Notes: a model not told the origin generated them from the sequence alone. A DNA stretch of 64,000 nucleotides from Chryseobacterium panacisoli (GCF_008274625.1 NZ_VTRU01000001.1:806001-870000), one strand, 5' to 3'. Positions 7,269-16,797 are shown, counted from the first letter of the stretch. Numbers and translations: made by a program.

Positions 7269-9254
7269 TTACAGTAAATTTTCATCTACCAGATTCGGAA
7301 GAGTTACCTTCAGATTAGGTTCTGCTTCCATGGCTCTTTTAATCGCGAAAACAGCACCTTCGTTTCTTGCCCAGCTTCTTCTTGAGATTCCGTTGTTTAC
7401 ATCCCAGAAAAGCATAGACTTCAGTCTTCTGTCGGCATCATCGCTTCCGTCCAGAAGCATTCCGAAACCACCGTTGATCACTTCACCCCAGCCTACTCCA
7501 CCACCATTGTGAATGGAAACCCAGGTAGCCCCTCGGAAACTGTCACCAATCACATTGTGAATGGCCATATCTGCGGTAAATCTTGATCCGTCATAGATAT
7601 TGGAAGTCTCTCTGTAAGGAGAATCTGTTCCTGAAACATCATGGTGGTCTCTACCCAATACTACAGGTCCTATTTCTCTATTTTTAATAGCTTTGTTGAA
7701 GGCTTCTGCAATTTTCATTCTTCCTTCTGCATCTGCATAAAGGATTCTCGCCTGCGAACCTACTACCAGTTTATTTTCCTGTGCTCCTTTGATCCACTGG
7801 ATGTTGTCTTTCATCTGCTGCTGGATCTCTTCAGGAGAGTTTTTTACCATTTCTTCCAATACTGCACAAGCAATATCATCCGTTTTCTGCAGATCTTCCG
7901 GATTTCCGCTGGAACATACCCAACGGAACGGCCCGAAACCATAATCAAAACACATAGGCCCCATGATATCCTGTACATAACTCGGATATTTGAATTCTCT
8001 TCCCAATGTCGGATTTTCTGCCATTACATCTGCTCCCGCTCTTGAAGCTTCCAATAAAAAGGCATTTCCATAATCGAAAAAGTAGGTTCCTTTTGCTGTA
8101 TGTTTGTTGATGGCTGCAGCATGTCTTCTCAATGTTTCCTGAACTTTTTCTTTGAATAGTTCCGGGTTTTCAGCCATCATGGTATTAGACTCTTCAAATG
8201 TCTGTCCTACCGGATAATAACCTCCAGCCCAAGGATTGTGAAGTGAAGTTTGGTCTGAACCTATATCAATTCTTAAATCTTCCTGATCGAATTTCTCCCA
8301 CACGTCAACAATGTTTCCAAGGTAAGCCAGCGAAACCGTTTCTTTGTTAGCCTGTGCTTCTCTTACTCTTTTAACCAGTGCATCAAGGTCTTCATAGATC
8401 TCATTCACCCATTTCTGATCGTGACGGATTTTAGTAATTTTCGGATTTACTTCTGCGCATACAGTAACGCAACCGGCGATGTTACCAGCTTTTGGCTGAG
8501 CACCGCTCATTCCTCCTAATCCTGAAGTCACGAAAAGTCCTCCTTTAGGCTCTTTTTTAATTTTTCTGAAAGCATTTAATGCTGTAATCGTGGTCCCGTG
8601 AACAATTCCCTGCGGACCAATATACATATAACTTCCTGCCGTCATCTGTCCGTATTGTGTAACGCCCAATGCATTGAATTTCTCCCAATCATCTGGTTTT
8701 GAATAATTCGGGATCATCATTCCATTGGTTACAACCACTCTTGGTGCATCTTTATGAGACGGGAACAGTCCCATCGGGTGTCCTGAATACATCACCAATG
8801 TCTGCTCGTTGCTCATTTCCGAAAGATATTTCATGGTCAGCAGATACTGAGCCCAGTTGGAGAATACAGCTCCGTTTCCACCATAGGTAATCAATTCGTG
8901 AGGATGCTGTGCTACTGCATAATCCAGATTGTTCTGAATCATCAGCATGATCGCTTTTGCCTGCTCAGATTGTCCCGGATAATCTGTAATAGGTCTCGCC
9001 TTCATTTCATAATCCGGACGGAAACGGTACATATAAATTCTTCCGTAATCTTCCAGTTCCTGTTTAAATTCAGGAATCAGTTCTGCATGAAACTGAGGTT
9101 CAAAATAACGTAATGCATTCTTTAATGCCAGTTTTTTTTCTTCTTCCCCCAGGATTTCTTTACGCTTCGGAGCATGGTTGATATTGGTCTCGTATGGTTT
9201 TGGTTGTGGCAGCTGATCAGGAATCCCCTGCTGTATCTGTTCTTGAAATGTCAT
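7269..9254 (-). CDS. hutU: Urocanate hydratase
   Basis: This enzyme of histidine degradation converts urocanate to 4-imidazolone-5-propanoate using tightly bound NAD+ in the cytoplasm. Its 661 residues match the long form found in Bacteroidota (Pseudomonas-type enzymes are about 557). Visible family blocks are YGGNGAVFSNWAQ, TSGLGGMSGAQPKA in the NAD-binding region, YGFGPFRWVCSSG with the conserved Cys, and HDVSGTDSPYRETSN near the end. The gene stands alone; hutH, hutI and hutG are not in this window. It shares the terminator at 7227 with the opposing gene. The identification is firm. Confidence 0.97.
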   Translation of the reverse strand: MTFQEQIQQGIPDQLPQPKPYETNINHAPKRKEILGEEEKKLALKNALRYFEPQFHAELIPEFKQELEDYGRIYMYRFRPDYEMKARPITDYPGQSEQAKAIMLMIQNNLDYAVAQHPHELITYGGNGAVFSNWAQYLLTMKYLSEMSNEQTLVMYSGHPMGLFPSHKDAPRVVVTNGMMIPNYSKPDDWEKFNALGVTQYGQMTAGSYMYIGPQGIVHGTTITALNAFRKIKKEPKGGLFVTSGLGGMSGAQPKAGNIAGCVTVCAEVNPKITKIRHDQKWVNEIYEDLDALVKRVREAQANKETVSLAYLGNIVDVWEKFDQEDLRIDIGSDQTSLHNPWAGGYYPVGQTFEESNTMMAENPELFKEKVQETLRRHAAAINKHTAKGTYFFDYGNAFLLEASRAGADVMAENPTLGREFKYPSYVQDIMGPMCFDYGFGPFRWVCSSGNPEDLQKTDDIACAVLEEMVKNSPEEIQQQMKDNIQWIKGAQENKLVVGSQARILYADAEGRMKIAEAFNKAIKNREIGPVVLGRDHHDVSGTDSPYRETSNIYDGSRFTADMAIHNVIGDSFRGATWVSIHNGGGVGWGEVINGGFGMLLDGSDDADRRLKSMLFWDVNNGISRRSWARNEGAVFAIKRAMEAEPNLKVTLPNLVDENLL

Positions 9255-9461
9255 ATTGCTATTTAAAGATCTATGTTTTAAACAATGTTTGAAGTTTTAA
9301 AGATATTCAAATTAGAAAATATAGGCAAGTGAAAGGATGAAAATGGCTTAGGGTTTAGGGTTATTGAACGCAGATATCATTCACAGTATGATATTAATAG
9401 TATGTTTGAATAAACGTGCCTCAATTCCCCTCCAAAGAAAGTCATTATTCAATACAAAAAA

Positions 9462-9484
9462 ACCTTACTGAAATTCAGTAAGGT
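9462..9484 (-). terminator. Terminator of the delta-60 repeat gene
   Basis: The perfect stem ACCTTACTGAA / TTCAGTAAGGT is followed by a T run on the minus strand. It lies 36 bases after the stop codon at 9520. The rest of the 265-base gap up to hutU shows nothing clear. Confidence 0.85.
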
Positions 9485-9519
9485 CTTATGTACAGTATTT
9501 GTTAAAAATACCTTGAGTT

Positions 9520-12096
9520 TTATTTTTTTATAAATTTTTCAACAAAATTTTCTTTGTTTCCTTTTAGATGGATGTAATATACCCCTATAGGAAGATGAGA
9601 AACATCAATTGTTGGTTTTAATTCAGCTGATTTGATTACTACTCTTCCCAAATTATCTACAATTTGATATTGATTCAAGCCTTCTGTTTTTACATTCAGA
9701 ATACCTGTTGTCGGATTAGGATAGATCATGTTTTTCTTACCCGTTTTCTCTTCTCGGGTATGCAAAGTTGTTTGAGGAATAAGCCTGACAAGCCCTCTCA
9801 CGGGCTGACCATCAAATTCCCTGAACTCACCGCCTACAAGAAAACCATTTCCTTGTCTCTTAATTGAAGATACGTCATCTGAATAATTATTAGGGTATGG
9901 TGTTACAAAACCGGTTCCGATATCAAAAGTAGGATCTACCGTTCCATTGGGATTATGTCTTACCAGCCCTTTAAAGTTGAAAAGCTCTGTGAAAGCGGTA
10001 AAAAACTTACCATTATTTTCAAATTCAAATGGCTGTTCTCTGGTAGTCATTCCATCATCATAAGATTGTGCAATAAATGAATTATCCACTGTTCCGTCTT
10101 CGTTAAATCGCATTAGTTTATGTCCAAAAATCAGATTGGAAATCGCATAGATTTTTCCATCCGGTGCAGGATACATGTCATTAATATTCGGTTGAGATGT
10201 TATTGTTGTAAAGGTTCCGTCTATTTGTCCATTTGGTAAAAGTCTGGCCATTACACTTTTAGATAAACTAGTGTCATAACCCGTTAACAGGATCTTTCCA
10301 TCAGGCAGTAATTTAAGTCTGCTAAGCAAACTGTAAGGCTCTGCATAATCTATGGTGGTATCTATATTTCCGGCCTGATCCAGGACTACGAATTTATTAT
10401 CAATAGGAACCGATACATTATTTTTAACATAATAAGACATTCCCGGAACTAGTATCTTATTATCATTAAACAGGATAAAGTTCTTAAATTTTAAGGATCC
10501 AAATAACCCCCGATCATTGCCTACCAAGCTAAAAAATGTAGGATCTAAGCTTCCGTCATAATTCAACCTTACAACTCCTCCTCCATTTTCACCTCCGTGT
10601 ATTGTTCCTTCTGTTCCCAGTAATATTTTACCATTGGGTAAGAATTTAATATCAGCAGGTTCTTGAGACGAGTGAAATAATAATGGTGATGGCACTTTAA
10701 AGCCATTATCAACACTTCCGTCAGCATTTAGACGCACAATCCTATCACTTGGCTGTCCGTTATAAGCATAAAAATTACCTGTCACAATAATTTTCCCGTC
10801 CGGCTGCATAAATATTTTATTGGGAGCAGTGTCAAAACCTTTACAAATATTTTGAAACGTAGAAATTCTATCTCCGGCCAGAGGAGAAAACATCACCATA
10901 TTCCCTGCCACATCTTCATTATAATATTTCATAGAACCGGTAGCAATAACATTCCCGCTCGAATGGAAGCTAAGATTATTAACATAGTCTGAAAATCCAT
11001 ATCCATTGATAAGCCGTGTTACTTTCCCCTGAAAAGCAGGATCCAGTGAACCATCATCATTTAAACGCATAATTCCTGGTGCAGACTGCCCGCCATACGA
11101 TTTAAAACTTCCTCCCACCAAGGCCTTTCCATCCGGCTGTAAAAGGATTGAATAAACTCCGTCAAGACCAGTTCCTGAAGGATAATTCTGATAAAAGCTT
11201 TTCACTACAAATCCCAGATCTCTTGTTCCATCTGCATTCAGTCTCATTAAAAACTGGTTATTTCCGCCAAAAATAAATTTTCCGCCAATATAAATTTTAC
11301 CATCGTTTCTCACAGCAACCGTTTTAATTCCCACTCCACTAAAATTGGAATAATCAGGTTGGGTAAATGAAGTATCGGCAGATCCGTTTACATTATGTCT
11401 TAAAATACGATTGAAATAGTAAGTCGTTATAATTTTACCATCTGGCTGAAGTTCAAAATTACTGACATCAGAATCATATCCTGTAAAATCAAAATCAAAT
11501 GATGAATCTACAGATCCGTTTGTATTCAATTTTAAAATATATTTTTTGGTTGCTCCATTATAGGTTATAAAATTACCCCCAAGCAGAATCTTATCTCCGG
11601 CAAGCACTGCTACTTTGTTTACAGAAGGATTATCGGTAAATTGAGGAAATGAAAAGTTTCCAATATTGAAAGTAGCATCTTTAGTTCCATTGGCAGTAAG
11701 CCTTACCATATATTTTGAAGCCACATTATTATGTAAAGTGAACCCTCCTGCTACCAGAATTTTACCATCGCTCTGCAAAGCGACACTTTTCACAAACCTG
11801 TTAAAAACAGCTGTTGTAAAAGTGGGATCTATGGAATTATCAGGATTGATCCTTACCATATTGTAAATATCACCTCCCGGAACAGGCATAAATGTTTTAT
11901 ATACTACAAGAATTTTCCCGTCTGGCTGGGAAATACTAAAATCGATTTCCCGTTTGCCATCAATAAAATATTTATTGGTTTGAAAAGCCGCATTAAAATC
12001 AGGGTCTTTTATATACTTATCTTGAGAATAAAGATTAGAAAAAATAACACTAAAAAAAGAAACCAGTAGTGCTCTGGTATAGAAACTCATCATCAT
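9520..12096 (-). CDS. Delta-60 repeat secreted protein with T9SS sorting domain
   Basis: An 858-residue exported protein. An N-terminal signal peptide (hydrophobic LLVSFFSVIFSNLYSQ) is followed by about a dozen repeats of 50-60 residues built on QPDGKILVGG.F and RLN.DGS.D..F. This is the delta-60 repeat pattern, thought to fold as a beta-propeller. The last 75 residues, beginning MIYPNPTTGILNV and ending FVEKFIKK, are a type A T9SS C-terminal sorting domain, so the protein is probably displayed on or released from the cell surface. The substrate or binding partner is unknown. It is a single gene with its own terminator. ATG at 12096 gives MMMSF; a start two codons later is equally possible. 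Confidence 0.93.
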   Translation of the reverse strand: MMMSFYTRALLVSFFSVIFSNLYSQDKYIKDPDFNAAFQTNKYFIDGKREIDFSISQPDGKILVVYKTFMPVPGGDIYNMVRINPDNSIDPTFTTAVFNRFVKSVALQSDGKILVAGGFTLHNNVASKYMVRLTANGTKDATFNIGNFSFPQFTDNPSVNKVAVLAGDKILLGGNFITYNGATKKYILKLNTNGSVDSSFDFDFTGYDSDVSNFELQPDGKIITTYYFNRILRHNVNGSADTSFTQPDYSNFSGVGIKTVAVRNDGKIYIGGKFIFGGNNQFLMRLNADGTRDLGFVVKSFYQNYPSGTGLDGVYSILLQPDGKALVGGSFKSYGGQSAPGIMRLNDDGSLDPAFQGKVTRLINGYGFSDYVNNLSFHSSGNVIATGSMKYYNEDVAGNMVMFSPLAGDRISTFQNICKGFDTAPNKIFMQPDGKIIVTGNFYAYNGQPSDRIVRLNADGSVDNGFKVPSPLLFHSSQEPADIKFLPNGKILLGTEGTIHGGENGGGVVRLNYDGSLDPTFFSLVGNDRGLFGSLKFKNFILFNDNKILVPGMSYYVKNNVSVPIDNKFVVLDQAGNIDTTIDYAEPYSLLSRLKLLPDGKILLTGYDTSLSKSVMARLLPNGQIDGTFTTITSQPNINDMYPAPDGKIYAISNLIFGHKLMRFNEDGTVDNSFIAQSYDDGMTTREQPFEFENNGKFFTAFTELFNFKGLVRHNPNGTVDPTFDIGTGFVTPYPNNYSDDVSSIKRQGNGFLVGGEFREFDGQPVRGLVRLIPQTTLHTREEKTGKKNMIYPNPTTGILNVKTEGLNQYQIVDNLGRVVIKSAELKPTIDVSHLPIGVYYIHLKGNKENFVEKFIKK

Positions 12097-12200
12097 AAAG
12101 TTTAAAATTAGTTTTCAGCAAAAATACTGATATTAATTAACATGATTCAGCCCAGTAATTCAAACATTTATGTAAGGAAAAGTTTCTGTTTAACAAAAAA

Positions 12201-12221
12201 CCTCACTGAAATTCAGCAAGG
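12201..12221 (-). terminator. Terminator of the 97-aa acidic protein gene
   Basis: The imperfect stem CCTCACTGAA / TTCAGCAAGG is followed by six T on the minus strand, 22 bases after the stop at 12243. Confidence 0.7.
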
Positions 12222-12242
12222 CTAGTCTGTTATCATCGAAGT

Positions 12243-12536
12243 TTAAGTTAAAACATCATCATTTTCTTCTTCATGGTCATCTTCATTATCGCTGAGGCTC
12301 CAATAGTTGTTCTCTTCATCTTCTTCTCCTATTTCTTCCATTTCATCATCGTCATCCACTCCCGGAATATCTAAGCCTTTATCTATTTTATCTTCGTCAA
12401 AATCTTCATCTAAAATAGGATTCCCGTCTCCGTCAAGCGAAATATGTTTTTCTCTCTTAAATATATCTTCGTTGGGGTTATAATCCATCTGTTCTAACCT
12501 CTTGTTCTGTTGATTAATATTTTTCTCTGGTGCCAT
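12243..12536 (-). CDS. Highly acidic small protein, 97 aa
   Basis: I do not recognise a function. The protein is dominated by Asp and Glu (for example DEDFDEDKIDKGLDIPGVDDD and DEMEEIGEEDEENN), with almost no hydrophobic core, so it is probably disordered. It has no signal peptide. Similar short acidic proteins are common in flavobacteria. It has its own -7 box at 12570-12577 and its own terminator, which supports a real, independently expressed gene. Confidence 0.75.
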   Translation of the reverse strand: MAPEKNINQQNKRLEQMDYNPNEDIFKREKHISLDGDGNPILDEDFDEDKIDKGLDIPGVDDDDEMEEIGEEDEENNYWSLSDNEDDHEEENDDVLT

Positions 12537-12569
12537 AATATTTAAGATTTTAGGTTTATATAATCAGAA

Positions 12570-12577
12570 CAAAAATA
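12570..12577 (-). promoter_or_regulatory. -7 box for the 97-aa acidic protein
   Basis: TATTTTTG on the minus strand matches TAnnTTTG, 33 bases before the ATG at 12536 and just after the stop of the upstream gene, so it gives the small gene its own promoter. Confidence 0.5.
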
Positions 12578-12585
12578 ATTCCAAG

Positions 12586-13572
12586 TTATGATGAATGAGC
12601 AGAATAAACGTCAGGATTTGCACAATGCGGCATTTTTTCATTTTTTGAAAAAGCAATGATGTTTCCTGCAGCCAGTCTTGCCATCCCGTTTCGGGCTTCA
12701 ATAGTGGCAGAACCAATGTGCGGCAAAATACAGACACTTGAAAGTTCAAGAATAGGATCATCTGCTGACATAGGTTCCGGGTTAGTAACATCAAGACCCG
12801 CTCCCCATATTTTTTGATCAACCAACGCCTGATACAAATCTTTTTGATTGTGAAATCCTCCTCTGGCCGTATTGATGAAAATAGCATCCGGCTTCATCTG
12901 TTCAAATATGGACTCATTGAATAATTCTTTATGGTCAGGAGTAAAATTGGCATGAATGCTCAGTACATCTGAGTTTTTGATCAGCTCTTCAAAAGAAACA
13001 TAAGCTGCTCCCAATTCCTGTTCCGCTTCTTCATTATGATGACGGTTATGGTAAATGATATTCATTCCAAAAGCCTTCTTAGATTTCTCAGCCATTTCAT
13101 AACCAATACGCCCTAGTCCAAAAATCCCCAAGGTTTTCCCATAAAGCTCTTGTCCTAAAGCATGCAAAGGATCAAATGCACCCCAGCTTCCGTCTTTTAC
13201 TTTCCGGAAATTGTAGCTTGCTCTTCTTGCTACGGACTGCATGAGTAAAAAAGCAACATCTGAAGTGGCTCTGCTCAAAACATCAGGCGTATTACCCACA
13301 GGAATATTTCTTTGGGTAGCTTCTTTGATATCTACATGATCGAATCCCACAGAATATAAAGCAATGGCTTTTACATTCGGGCAGGCTTCAAAGAAGCTTC
13401 TGTCATATTTAAATTCTGCCCCAATGCTTACAAGGGTATCGGTATTTTTACAGTAATTCAGCCATTCTTCATAAGAAAGGTTTTCTTTTTCCGGAACTGT
13501 AATTTCCAGTCCTGCTTCTTCCAGCATTTTAATTCCTGTTTCGGGAATTTTTTTATTGATAAAGACTTTCAT
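12586..13572 (-). CDS. D-isomer-specific 2-hydroxyacid dehydrogenase
   Basis: This 328-residue NAD(P)-dependent oxidoreductase reduces a 2-oxoacid such as glyoxylate, hydroxypyruvate or pyruvate. The Rossmann motif GLGRIGYEMAEKSKKAFG is at residues about 150-170. The catalytic residues are visible as Arg in FINTARGGF, Glu in GLDVTNPEP and His in LPHIGSAT. The family is clear, but the exact substrate cannot be read from the sequence. The gene appears to be monocistronic, followed by an independently promoted acidic-protein gene. It is cytoplasmic, with no signal peptide. Confidence 0.92.
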   Translation of the reverse strand: MKVFINKKIPETGIKMLEEAGLEITVPEKENLSYEEWLNYCKNTDTLVSIGAEFKYDRSFFEACPNVKAIALYSVGFDHVDIKEATQRNIPVGNTPDVLSRATSDVAFLLMQSVARRASYNFRKVKDGSWGAFDPLHALGQELYGKTLGIFGLGRIGYEMAEKSKKAFGMNIIYHNRHHNEEAEQELGAAYVSFEELIKNSDVLSIHANFTPDHKELFNESIFEQMKPDAIFINTARGGFHNQKDLYQALVDQKIWGAGLDVTNPEPMSADDPILELSSVCILPHIGSATIEARNGMARLAAGNIIAFSKNEKMPHCANPDVYSAHSS

Positions 13573-13646
13573 TGTGATGGATTAATGATGGTAAATAAAA
13601 AACCTCACTCGCAAAAAGTAAGGTTCATGAACTTTAATATTAAAAA

Positions 13647-13910
13647 TTATTTCTTTTCATCTGAATGATCTTTGCTTTTCTCCCAGGCTTCAGAAGCAAT
13701 TTCCTGAATTTCTGTCCAAACTTCTTTCGCGGATTTCTGAGATTGTGTCATAAATCCCTGTTTGGTCGCTTCCTGATTCCTGCTTTTCATGTCATGAATG
13801 TAATCTTTTACCTGTTGGGAATAACTTTCTACGCTATATCCCGGATTATTATTCAGGTTTTTCTGAAGATTACTAAAATCATGTGACGCTTTGAATCTGT
13901 TTGTATCCAT
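13647..13910 (-). CDS. Small hypothetical helical protein, 87 aa
   Basis: I do not recognise a function. The protein is soluble, charged and probably all-helical (FSNLQKNLNNN, VKDYIHDMKSRNQEATKQG, EVWTEIQEIASEAWEKSK). I chose the ATG at 13910 (MDTNRFKASHDF); an upstream in-frame ATG at 13940 would add ten residues. The same strand carries the dehydrogenase 75 bases downstream, with a weak hairpin (AACCT..AGGTT) between them at about 13600-13625 that may end this gene. Confidence 0.65.
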   Translation of the reverse strand: MDTNRFKASHDFSNLQKNLNNNPGYSVESYSQQVKDYIHDMKSRNQEATKQGFMTQSQKSAKEVWTEIQEIASEAWEKSKDHSDEKK

Positions 13911-13983
13911 AATAATAGATTTTAGTGATTGGGTTCTCACATGAGTCCAATTTTCATTCCGAAATCAGTTAAAATATTTTAAA

Positions 13984-14045
13984 TTTTGGCTAAAGCCGGT
14001 TGAATATTTATTTATAAGAAAACGGACTAAAGTCCGTTTCTATTG
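13984..14045. repeat. GGCTAAAGCC-type dispersed palindrome, copy 1
   Basis: TTTTGGCTAAAGCC is followed about 40 bases on by ACGGACTAAAGTCCGTTTCTATTG. The same two-part design recurs at 22061, 29502 and 57871. It is intergenic and non-coding, and in this copy may help end transcription. Confidence 0.7.
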
Positions 14046-14103
14046 ATAAGATTGATAATTGATGGAACTCGTGTTTGAGACCAGTTCTTTTACCAATTCC
14101 GTA

Positions 14104-14754
14104 CTATTGATTGGTTTTTCCAAGCATCGGAACAAATTTGTAAGCCCCGAATTCTTCTTTTTCAAATTCTGTAGGACCTATTTTGGTAAATCTGTATAAA
14201 ACCTGTTCATCAGTAGGTCCCAATGGAATCACCATGATTCCTCCGATGTTCAGTTGTTTTAAAAGCTCTGTCGGTAAGGTAGAAGCACCACAGGTTACAA
14301 TAATTTTATCAAAGGGAGCAAAAGTAGGAAGCCCGGCAAAACCATCTCCAAAGCTCTGAAATTTTGGAAACAGATGAAGTTCTCTGAGTTTCTTTTTGGA
14401 AAAATCAAATAGATCTTTCTGCCTTTCAACCGTATATACATGGGCTTTCATAGCCAATAAAACAGCCGTCTGATATCCGCATCCGGTACCAATCTCCAGA
14501 ACTTTTTCACCCGGCTTTACCTTCAGCAGCTCAGACTGCTCTGCCACCGTTGAAGGGTGGGAAATGGTCTGATGTGCCAGAATAGGAAATGCCCTGTCTT
14601 CATAGGCAAAATCTTCAAAAATACTTTCAATAAAAAGGTGTCTCGGAACTTCACTCATTGCCGAAAGTACATTTTCGTCCGAAATTCCAATTCTGTTTCG
14701 AAGGTAGTCAACTAAAATCTTTCTTTTTCCTTTATGTACAAACGAATCCTGCAT
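14104..14754 (-). CDS. pcm: Protein-L-isoaspartate O-methyltransferase
   Basis: This enzyme repairs aged proteins by methylating isoaspartyl residues with S-adenosylmethionine. It has 216 residues, the usual family length. VLEIGTGCGYQTAVLLAM is the SAM-binding motif I, and the family block AHQTISHPSTVAEQSELL precedes it. FDKIIVTCGAS is the later substrate-side motif. It is cytoplasmic. The start ATG lies only four bases after a -7 box (14759-14766), so the mRNA may be leaderless. It is followed on the same strand by an unrelated gap. The identification is firm. Confidence 0.95.
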   Translation of the reverse strand: MQDSFVHKGKRKILVDYLRNRIGISDENVLSAMSEVPRHLFIESIFEDFAYEDRAFPILAHQTISHPSTVAEQSELLKVKPGEKVLEIGTGCGYQTAVLLAMKAHVYTVERQKDLFDFSKKKLRELHLFPKFQSFGDGFAGLPTFAPFDKIIVTCGASTLPTELLKQLNIGGIMVIPLGPTDEQVLYRFTKIGPTEFEKEEFGAYKFVPMLGKTNQ

Positions 14755-14758
14755 TTGA

Positions 14759-14766
14759 CAAAAATA
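14759..14766 (-). promoter_or_regulatory. -7 box directly in front of pcm
   Basis: TATTTTTG on the minus strand matches TAnnTTTG and ends four bases before the pcm ATG, so transcription would begin at or next to the start codon. Confidence 0.45.
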
Positions 14767-14853
14767 AGAAATTAGAAGTTAGATTCAGAAATTGGGGCAA
14801 AGAATTATCCAAAAAAATAAGCAATCAAAAAATGACTGCTTTCTTCTTATTTC

Positions 14854-15504
14854 TCAATTCCATTTTATTGGATAAGGTCCGTAAAAATCGCTGAAGGTAT
14901 TATCAGCACATTTCTTTCTGACAAAAAAATTATAGTTCATTGTTTTACTTAATCCTATATAAATGGCTTTTTGACCTGAAATCACTAATTCTCCGCTCGC
15001 AGGTGGTGCAGAACTGGTTGTCAAAACAGTTTCATATGCAGAAATGCCATCATTTTCCCAGGTTACTGTAGCATCAAAAGTGGAGGAATAAACGGAAGAA
15101 GTAGTTTTTGAATACGTTGCATATCCCGGTTTTATACAGGTTGTTGTATTACTGGCCAAAACGGTAACAGGTCCCGCCCAGTTGCTCCGGCCATTGTCTA
15201 TTCCGCAATTTTTTCTTACGTAAAGATCATATTTATTATTCTTATACAATGGTAGACTATAGGAATTCTTATAGGTTACAACTGTTGTTCCATTTCCTAA
15301 AGTAAAACCTTGCTCTCCATACTGTATTTCATAATATCCTTCCCCCTGGCTAATCATATTCCAGGAAAGCTGGTTACTTCCTTTTTCAAATATCAAATTT
15401 TCCGGAGTTCCACATTGAGCCTGCGGGTCATATGGACTATCTCCTATACATCCGGCAGTACATAATCCTAAGATGAGTAATATCGAAATTATTCTTTTCA
15501 TCAT
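14854..15504 (-). CDS. Lipoprotein with fibronectin type III-like repeats
   Basis: This 216-residue protein begins with a lipoprotein signal (MMKRIISILLILGLCTAGC; lipobox TAGC), so it is anchored in the outer or inner membrane. The mature part has two similar halves: one around LSWNMISQGEGYYEIQYG and YDLYVRKNCG, the other around ATVTWENDGISAYETVL and YNFFVRKKC. Both resemble fibronectin type III folds and share the ending F/YVRKxC. Its function is unknown; such domains often mediate surface binding. It is a single gene, divergent from the oxidoreductase at 15637. Confidence 0.8.
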   Translation of the reverse strand: MMKRIISILLILGLCTAGCIGDSPYDPQAQCGTPENLIFEKGSNQLSWNMISQGEGYYEIQYGEQGFTLGNGTTVVTYKNSYSLPLYKNNKYDLYVRKNCGIDNGRSNWAGPVTVLASNTTTCIKPGYATYSKTTSSVYSSTFDATVTWENDGISAYETVLTTSSAPPASGELVISGQKAIYIGLSKTMNYNFFVRKKCADNTFSDFYGPYPIKWN

Positions 15505-15636
15505 TATTTTTTCTAACCGTGAATTTACTGTAATTTCTCTAATAAATACATGCGTTCAAACTTAAATATCTCCAAGTGAAAAGTCATGTATTTTATAAAT
15601 GTACATTCACTATATTTACAAAAATTTAATACAGCT

Positions 15637-16599
15637 ATGTTAAAAGCAGGTTTGGTAGGTGCCGGACACTTGGGGAAAATACATTTAAAACTTCTTAATC
15701 AGTCAGATAGATATGAGTTTGTAGGTTTCCATGATAAAGATGTTGAAAACGGAAAGAAATTAGAAGCCGAATTCGGATATAAATATTTTGAAAATTTTGA
15801 TGAATTGCTTGAGCAGATTGACATGCTTGATATTGTCACTCCTACAGTTTATCATTATGATTATGCTTTAAAAGCTATTGAAAAAGGGCTGCATTTCTTT
15901 ATTGAAAAACCGGTAACACAGACTCTTGAGCAGGCAGAAGAAATTTTACGCTTATGCCAGGAAAAAGGAATTAAAGCACAGGTAGGGCACGTTGAGCGAT
16001 ACAATCCGGCTTTTATTGCCACTAAGGAATATATCAGCAATCCGATGTTCATAGAAATCCACAGACTTGCAGAATTTAATCCCCGCGGGACAGATGTTTC
16101 TGTAGTATTGGACCTTATGATCCATGACCTGGATATTCTACTGAGTATGGCTAAATCTAAGGTTAAAAACATCCATGCAAGTGGTGTTTGTGTGGTAAGT
16201 AAGACTCCGGATATTGCCAATGCAAGGATAGAGTTTGAAAACGGATGTGTTGCCAATCTCACCACTTCCAGAATTTCTATGAAGGCAATGAGAAAAAGCA
16301 GATTCTTCCAGAAAGATGCCTATATCTCTGTAGATTTCCTTGAGAAAAAGGCTGAAGTGATCAGAATGAAAGATGCTCCCGAAAACCCCACTCCATTTGA
16401 TATGATCATTGAAAATGCGGATGGAGAAAAGAATCAGATTCTGTTTGAATACCCGAATATTCAGTCCAACAATGCTATTCTGGATGAGTTGAATTCTTTT
16501 GCGGATGCCATCACAAGCGGTAAAAATGTAGAAGTTTCTCTTGAAGACGGAACGGAAGCGTTGAAAGTCGCTTTGGAGATTATGCAGCTGATCAGCTAA
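15637..16599 (+). CDS. Gfo/Idh/MocA-family oxidoreductase
   Basis: A 320-residue NAD(P)-dependent dehydrogenase. The N-terminal Rossmann fold begins KAGLVGAGHLGKIHL, the family signature FFIEKPVTQTLEQAE follows at about residue 90, and the C-terminal half carries GQVGHVERYNP and HDLDILL. Substrates in this family are usually sugars, inositols or sugar-nucleotide intermediates; this one is not identified. I chose ATG at 15637 because the Rossmann strand starts directly there; an upstream start at 15586 would add an unlikely extension. It is monocistronic, ended by the hairpin at 16637. Confidence 0.9.
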   Translation: MLKAGLVGAGHLGKIHLKLLNQSDRYEFVGFHDKDVENGKKLEAEFGYKYFENFDELLEQIDMLDIVTPTVYHYDYALKAIEKGLHFFIEKPVTQTLEQAEEILRLCQEKGIKAQVGHVERYNPAFIATKEYISNPMFIEIHRLAEFNPRGTDVSVVLDLMIHDLDILLSMAKSKVKNIHASGVCVVSKTPDIANARIEFENGCVANLTTSRISMKAMRKSRFFQKDAYISVDFLEKKAEVIRMKDAPENPTPFDMIIENADGEKNQILFEYPNIQSNNAILDELNSFADAITSGKNVEVSLEDGTEALKVALEIMQLIS

Positions 16600-16636
16600 A
16601 AACAAACATAAGCTGTCCTATAGCAGCTATACATAC

Positions 16637-16680
16637 AATGCTATCTTATAATTGAATAATGATTATAGGGTAGCATTTTT
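16637..16680 (+). terminator. Terminator of the oxidoreductase gene
   Basis: A 16-base imperfect stem (AATGCTATCTTATAAT with ATTATAGGGTAGCATT) is followed by five T. The remaining 265 bases before the GH5 gene are AT-rich and contain a -7 box at 16790. Confidence 0.8.
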
Positions 16681-16789
16681 AGTTTCCATTATTTTCTCAA
16701 GATATCAGGATCTTTAAATTTTAATAAATACTTTTCGTTAAAAATTACTGATTTATCAATAAAAAATCCTTTTTAAAACAAAAAAACAA

Positions 16790-16797
16790 TATATTTG
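16790..16797 (+). promoter_or_regulatory. Candidate -7 box for the GH5 gene
   Basis: TATATTTG matches TAnnTTTG and lies 149 bases before the ATG at 16946, implying a long 5' leader with no recognisable riboswitch. Confidence 0.35.

Noticed and set aside
7641..8045. Open frames opposite hutU, purL, pheT, dnaN and the RHS genes
   Set aside because: They lie antisense to well-identified genes and show no domain; they arise from the codon bias of the true genes.
12564..12887. A 107-residue frame overlapping the 2-hydroxyacid dehydrogenase on the same strand
   Set aside because: It is a different reading frame of the conserved dehydrogenase and has no domain of its own.
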